DNA from: Acidobacteriota bacterium | GTDB lineage: Bacteria; Acidobacteriota; Terriglobia; Terriglobales; Acidobacteriaceae | Direction of reading: 5' to 3' | NCBI GenBank assembly: GCA_021810175.1 | Contig: JAJZJJ010000164.1 | Coordinates: 1-6,706 of the forward strand | DNA length: 6,706 nt | In this document: positions 4,401-6,706 of the stretch, piece after piece | How the letters are laid out: each line of letters starts with the position of its first letter | How positions within the stretch are numbered: position 1 is the stretch's first letter | Made by a program: the position numbers and the translations under genes | The notes under the pieces: generated by a model | Database searches by the model: none | Seen by the model: the letters and a program-made list of their open reading frames with translations, nothing else | Told to the model about the DNA's origin: nothing

Positions 4401-6706
4401 CCGGGGCAGCCCAGTTGAGGACCGGTGTCGCTTTCGTGCCCGTGCCGGTCAGGAGGATCGCAGGGCTACCCGCTGCGCTCGACGAGGTGTAGGTAAAACC
4501 GACGGTACCATTGATGAGCTCAGCATATTGCGGAGTGAAGCTGACGCTGACGTTGCAGCTGCCGCCGCTGGTGAGAGCCGTGGTGGAACTGCAGTCAGCC
4601 GGCGTACCCACTCCCGCGACCTGGCTGAAGCTGTTGGGCGCATTCGCGGTCGTGGTGTTTACGGAGAGACTGCTCAGGCTGATATCGGAACCCGCGCCTG
4701 CGCCGATGTTCGAGATGATCACGGACTTCGGACTGTCCGAGCTCAGCGTCTGGTAGGCGCTGGAGAGAAACGCAAGTGCGGGGACATCGGCGAGATCGAG
4801 TTCCGTAACTGTGTTTCGGCTCGCGTCGGAGTCGGAGTAATAGACGTTGCCCTTGCTGTCCACTGCGACGCCCGCTGCGCTTCCGATGCCGGATGCCAGA
4901 GACAACGAAGTTGTGTAGTTGTCGGCCGCAGTGAGCTCGGTGATTGTGCCGGAGCCGCTGTCTGCAACATAGATATTGCCGGCGGGATCGACAGCGATCG
5001 ACATTGGCGTGGCGAAGGAGCCATAAGTACGGACCGCGGGCGCCGCGGGAACCTCACCGTCGACGGCAACGAGTTCAGTGATTGCGGTCGCTCCTTTGTC
5101 GGCCACAAAGACGTTACCACTGGCGTCAATGGCGATGCCAAAGGGTGTTGTGAATGAAGAGCTGAGAGTGCTGCGTATGGAGTAGTTGCTGGCCGCGGTG
5201 AGCTTCTCTACGGCGTGCGCACTGGACGCATTGGCAACATAGAGGTTTCCGTTCCGATCCACTGCCAGGGCCACGGGACCGGCAAACCCGGTGGCTACTG
5301 TTTTAACAGCGGTGTATCCGGGGGCGAGGATCTCGTCGATCTGGTTAGCGCCGGCCTCAGCCACGAATACGTTACCGGCGCCATCGACGGCAACTCCGTA
5401 GGCGGCGCTGAAGGTGTGGCCCCCACCAATGGCAACGGGAGAACTGCTTCCCGCGGGGATTTCAAGGATCGTGGCCCCATTGGAATTCGCGACAAAAACA
5501 TTGCCGCTTCCATCCACCGCGATCTGCTGCGGAATGGCGAAGCCGGTAACGGGCGCCATTGTCTGGCCGGGGTTGAAGACGAGTTGCGGGCCGGCGCCGA
5601 TTCCATAGAGGTACGCCTGGGCGAGTACGGCGCCCGATGGGTCCAGCAGCTGGACCGCACCATAGCGGATGCCGGCCGCCTTCGGCAGGAAATTCACGAC
5701 TACGGAGCACTGAGCATTATTGGCATAGGGATTGCCTGCGCCATTCGCTGTCGTGCAGGTTCCGCCTGCGGCGGTGAAGTCCTGATTGGACGCGCCCTGG
5801 GTGACAACGCGAGGGGTGTCGATGGTGGTGCTGACGCCGCTGAAAGTGAACTCCAGAGTTTGGATTGTGGGCGTGGATCCGCCAAGGGAAACCGTGCCGA
5901 GGTTCACAGCATTCGTGGCAATTTCTTTAATCGCATGGTTGTTGTAGTCGGAGACGAGGAACCTGCCGTCGCCAGTGGGCCACACGGCGGCGGGACCGTT
6001 CAATCCGCTCCCCCAGGAGAGAATGGTTGCATAGTTATCGGAGACGGTTAGCTCGCGGACCAGGTTGGTGCCATACTCGGCGAGCCAGATGTTACCGCTC
6101 GCATCCACAGCAATGTCGCCAGGATTGACGAAGAGGGTGGGGTTCGCCTGTACAGCCGCGGTATAGGGCGGCGCCAGCTTCATGACTCGCCCGGTGTTTC
6201 CATCGATAACGAAGAGGTTGCCGGTGGAGTCGACGGCGATGCCGAAGGGGTTCAGAATACTGGTGCTGTTCACCACAGTAACAGTGCCCGCAGTAATTTC
6301 CGAGATCGTACTGGCGTTGTTATCGGCCACAAAGATATTGCCTGCCGCATCGGCGGCAATGGCCCACGGGCCCTTCCATCCCGTGCCCACAGCCACGGGA
6401 TTTCCAAACCCGGTCGCAGGGTTATAAGCCAGCTCGTAGACCTGGCCGGGCGTCGTGGGGTAGTTGCCAGCATCAGCGACCCAGAGATTGCCGCTGGGAT
6501 CGACAGCGACGCCCGTGGGATAAACATAACCACTGATCGGGGCGGGCAGAGTAAGGGAAGCGCTGTAGGCCCCGCCGCTAAGTGTCATCCTGGAGACCTT
6601 CGCGGCCTGAGCGTCGGCAACATACACATTTCCGTTGCTGTCGGTGGTGATGGCTTCCGGGCCAGTGAAGTGCGTGGCATCCACGATGCTGGTCATACCG
6701 CTATAA
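1438..6706 (-). CDS. Giant cell-surface repeat protein: NHL propellers, ASH-like, MBG and Ig-like domains, C-terminal membrane hairpin (N terminus outside window)
   Basis: The frame is open from the right edge to TAA at 1438-1440, about 1,755 codons. The first in-window ATG (6696, used here as residue 1) is probably internal: the upstream bases stay open (Tyr-Ser-Gly), no signal peptide follows, and it falls inside the first NHL blade. Visible order: six NHL repeats (about 1-262); ASH-like domain (263-369, C314/C330); six NHL repeats (370-636); second ASH-like domain (637-756, C702/C714); YGT-type Ig-like domain (757-846); five MBG repeats (847-1241); YGT domain (1242-1318); paired repeats of about 80 residues (1319-1480); group-3-type Ig-like domain (1481-1577); final Ig-like domain (1578-1650); hydrophobic helices about 1665-1680 and 1691-1711 flanking TRRMRQQGRR; lipobox-like ITGC (1711-1714); tail to 1752. 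Composition is rich in Thr, Ser, Ala, Gly and Val and poor in Lys. No catalytic motif is seen. By analogy it is a large extracytoplasmic binding or adhesion protein held to the membrane by its C terminus; ligand and role are unknown. Confidence 0.95.
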   Translation of the reverse strand, partial: YSGMTSIVDATHFTGPEAITTDSNGNVYVADAQAAKVSRMTLSGGAYSASLTLPAPISGYVYPTGVAVDPSGNLWVADAGNYPTTPGQVYELAYNPATGFGNPVAVGTGWKGPWAIAADAAGNIFVADNNASTISEITAGTVTVVNSTSILNPFGIAVDSTGNLFVIDGNTGRVMKLAPPYTAAVQANPTLFVNPGDIAVDASGNIWLAEYGTNLVRELTVSDNYATILSWGSGLNGPAAVWPTGDGRFLVSDYNNHAIKEIATNAVNLGTVSLGGSTPTIQTLEFTFSGVSTTIDTPRVVTQGASNQDFTAAGGTCTTANGAGNPYANNAQCSVVVNFLPKAAGIRYGAVQLLDPSGAVLAQAYLYGIGAGPQLVFNPGQTMAPVTGFAIPQQIAVDGSGNVFVANSNGATILEIPAGSSSPVAIGGGHTFSAAYGVAVDGAGNVFVAEAGANQIDEILAPGYTAVKTVATGFAGPVALAVDRNGNLYVANASSAHAVEKLTAASNYSIRSTLSSSFTTPFGIAIDASGNVFVADKGATAITELVAVDGEVPAAPAVRTYGSFATPMSIAVDPAGNIYVADSGSGTITELTAADNYTTSLSLASGIGSAAGVAVDSKGNVYYSDSDASRNTVTELDLADVPALAFLSSAYQTLSSDSPKSVIISNIGAGAGSDISLSSLSVNTTTANAPNSFSQVAGVGTPADCSSTTALTSGGSCNVSVSFTPQYAELINGTVGFTYTSSSAAGSPAILLTGTGTKATPVLNWAAPASIVYGTDLTGVLNATAMNGTDSVAGTFAYSEQIGAGSPSAVTASTVLPPGTYTLTVHFTPADTANFDTPAAAQVTLIVNKATLTVSVNDASRAYGAANPTFSGTVSGLLPGDTVTTAYSTTATATSPVGNYPITATVTGADTANYTITTAPGTLSVTQAPLSVVVQDATRTYGAANPAFTGTITGLQNGDTVTTTYSTTAAAASVVGTYPITAAISGAAAGNYNLTVTAGKLAVTQAPLTIVVHDATRTYGAADPTFAGTITGLQNGDTVTAAYSTTATAASAVGTYPISAVVSGASATNYNPTITAGKLTVTQAPLSVAVHDATRVYGAANPAFTGTITGLQNGDTVTTAYSTTAIASSAVGSYPITATISGAVAGNYNPTVTAGKLTITQATLTVTAQDATRAFGAANPAFTAVIAGYVNGDGPSSLTGAPAFSTTATATSPAGTYPITPSVGTLAATNYSFSFVPGKLIVGQATPKITWPAPADITYGTALSSAQLNATSMVPGTLVYTPPAGTVLNAGSGQTLSVTLSPTDKSDYASTTATVSITVNVATPTIAFAVPNHTYTDAPFPVAATSNSTGAITYSVISGPATLSGSTVTLSGAGTVTLQASQAAAGNYGVGTQTTSFSVAPATATLQFAAIPDETYGNSAFSVRATSSSNGPVTYSVISGPATMDASTGLVTLTGAGTVTIGASQAATQGYAASAAQITIAVAKEASQLAVAASSASIDPNQPVTLTATVSPAVLGTPSGTVTFFSGTTQLADPVVLTDGIAKLVVFSLASGSDPISATYSGDANFLTSSSSLTGGITVAPLAFTMSASPSSQTGAPGTTFTYQLTVTPTFGAYPGSVTFSASGLPAGANATFSPSSIAANSGAQTVTVTVTTAKATAAVQSAFSGGRLLPAALALLFLPLFGTRRMRQQGRRFGYFLGLVLLAVAGVVTTVGITGCGSSVFMQQPSNQPQKYDITVTATSGAVQQASTVTLTLE
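1549..1710 (-). other. C-terminal transmembrane hairpin with internal lipobox-like ITGC in the giant protein
   Basis: Residues 1663-1711 form a hydrophobic helix (LLPAALALLFLPLF), a basic turn (TRRMRQQGRR, five arginines) and a second hydrophobic helix (FGYFLGLVLLAVAGVVTTVG), ending in ITGC at 1711-1714. By the positive-inside rule the turn is cytoplasmic and both ends face outward. The second half therefore has the n-, h- and lipobox layout of a type II signal peptide, but about 1,700 residues into the protein. A 38-residue beta-rich tail follows the cysteine (YDITVTATSG...STVTLTLE). Membrane anchoring is well supported; lipidation or cleavage is inference. Confidence 0.75.
2257..2742 (-). 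repeat. Pair of about 80-residue Ig-like repeats sharing TYSVISGPAT
   Basis: Residues 1319-1398 and 1399-1480 are two copies of one unit. Both have an aromatic-rich start (TIAFAVPNHTY / TLQFAAIPDETY), then ATS-x-S, the identical ten residues TYSVISGPAT (1350-1359 and 1431-1440), an LSGAGTVTLQASQAA or LTGAGTVTIGASQAA segment, and a Y near the end. The second copy keeps the YG of MBG-like domains, while the first has YT. They look like MBG-related stalk domains. Confidence 0.75.
2743..2973 (-). other. YGT-type Ig-like domain flanking the MBG array (C-terminal side)
   Basis: Residues 1242-1318 carry KITWPAPADITYGTALSSAQLNATS, then GTLVYTPPAGTVLNAGSGQTLSVTLSPTDKSDY and a closing VSITVNV. It is the second copy of the domain at 757-846 and closes the MBG block. 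Confidence 0.65.
2974..4158 (-). repeat. Five tandem MBG-type repeats; the first four are exactly 234 bp each
   Basis: In coding order the units lie at 3925-4158, 3691-3924, 3457-3690 and 3223-3456 (78 residues each), then 2974-3222 (83 residues, a longer loop with VNGDGPSSLTGAP). Each begins A-(P/T)-L-(S/T)-(V/I), carries DA(T/S)R-x-(Y/F)GAA(N/D)P, then G-L-x-x-GDTV in units 1-4, and ends GKL-x-(V/I)-x-Q or GTLSVTQ. This is the MBG family, an Ig-like stalk repeat of bacterial surface proteins. By hand alignment units 3 and 4 share about three quarters of their residues, and units 2-4 are also alike at the DNA level, which points to recent duplication or gene conversion. Confidence 0.9.
4159..4428 (-). 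other. YGT-type Ig-like domain flanking the MBG array (N-terminal side)
   Basis: Residues 757-846 read PVLNWAAPASIVYGTDLTGVLNATA at the start and GTYTLTVHFTPADTANFDTPAA near the end. This W-x-x-P-x-x-I-x-YGT-x-L...LNATA...FTP-x-D-x-x-x-F/Y form is a bacterial Ig-like stalk domain. A matching copy sits on the other side of the MBG array at residues 1242-1318, so the array is bracketed by two related domains. This copy has an extra loop (MNGTDSVA) compared with the other. Confidence 0.65.
4429..4788 (-). other. Second ASH-like domain of the giant protein
   Basis: Residues 637-756 follow the second NHL block. They contain KSVIISNIGAGAGSDISL, a cysteine at 702, GGSCNVSVSFTPQ (711-723, C714) and the closing ILLTGTGT. 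The C-x-V-x-V-x-F-x-P core and G-T-G end match the ASH/HYDIN-like pattern. It is a diverged counterpart of the domain at 263-369. Confidence 0.6.
4789..5589 (-). repeat. Second NHL-repeat block (six blades) of the giant protein
   Basis: Six NHL signatures start near residues 391, 434, 476, 520, 566 and 609, for example IAVDGSGNVFVAN and IAVDPAGNIYVAD. The last blade is slightly degenerate (VAVDSKGNVYYSD). The block begins right after the first ASH-like domain and ends at the second, so it most likely forms a complete six-bladed propeller. Confidence 0.87.
5590..5910 (-). other. First ASH-like (choice-of-anchor type) beta-sandwich domain of the giant protein
   Basis: Residues 263-369 run from VNLGTVSLGGS through GGTC (C314), an Asn/Ala-rich loop, AQCSVVVNFLPKAAGIRYGAVQL (328-350; C330) and end in YLYGIGAGPQLVF. 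This is the usual pattern of the ASPM-SPD-2-Hydin-like domains found after NHL blocks in acidobacterial surface proteins. C314 and C330 are well placed for a disulfide, which fits an extracytoplasmic location. The domain probably acts as a spacer or scaffold. Confidence 0.65.
5911..6706 (-). repeat. First NHL-repeat block (six visible blades) of the giant protein
   Basis: Six copies of the NHL signature, of the form (I/V)AVD-x-x-GN-(I/V/L)-(Y/F/W)-VAD, start near residues 14, 62, 112, 152, 194 and 236, spaced about 40-50 residues. The sixth is degenerate (WPTGDGRFLVSD). NHL repeats fold as blades of a beta-propeller, often six-bladed, and usually bind proteins, RNA or carbohydrate. Six visible copies would make one propeller, but the first blade is cut close to the window edge and more copies could lie upstream. 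Confidence 0.85.

Noticed and set aside
3370..6051. Three long plus-strand open frames (3370-4284, 4303-5157, 5215-6051; 278-304 residues) opposite the giant gene
   Set aside because: They are Gly/Arg/Ser-rich, resemble no family, and lie antisense to a clearly coding repeat gene whose GC-rich codon pattern and repeat period keep the opposite frame free of stops.

Overview
The window holds three genes, all on the minus strand. Read in the direction of transcription they are: a giant, surface-type repeat protein whose 5' end lies outside the window (1438-6706); a Tat-exported metallophosphoesterase (379-1323); and the first 120 codons of a membrane glycosyltransferase of the GT87/DUF2029 type that runs off the left edge (1-361). 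No RNA gene, insertion sequence, CRISPR array, origin or phage gene is visible.

The organism is probably an acidobacterium of the Terriglobia/Acidobacteriia kind. This is inferred from protein style. Very long Thr/Ser/Ala/Gly-rich proteins that join NHL repeats, ASH-type domains, MBG (YGAANP) repeats and Ig-like domains, and end in a transmembrane hairpin with a lipobox-like Gly-Cys, are a familiar pattern in that group. The DNA is GC-rich, with strong third-position G/C bias. No marker gene is present to confirm the assignment.

Region by region: residues 1-369 of the visible giant protein are six NHL repeats plus an ASH-like domain. Residues 370-756 repeat that plan. An Ig-like 'YGT' domain follows, then five MBG repeats (four of exactly 78 residues), a second YGT domain, a pair of about 80-residue repeats, a group-3 type Ig-like domain and a last Ig-like domain. 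The protein closes with two hydrophobic helices around an arginine-rich loop, a lipobox-like ITGC and a short beta-rich tail. A 43-base two-part hairpin begins 4 bases after its stop codon and separates it from the phosphoesterase gene. The phosphoesterase and glycosyltransferase genes are 17 bases apart and probably co-transcribed.

All three products are expected to act in or outside the inner membrane, so the window reads as a cell-envelope region. A functional link between the giant protein and the two downstream genes is not shown by the sequence. The most notable observation is the signal-peptide-II-like segment buried near the C terminus of the giant protein.
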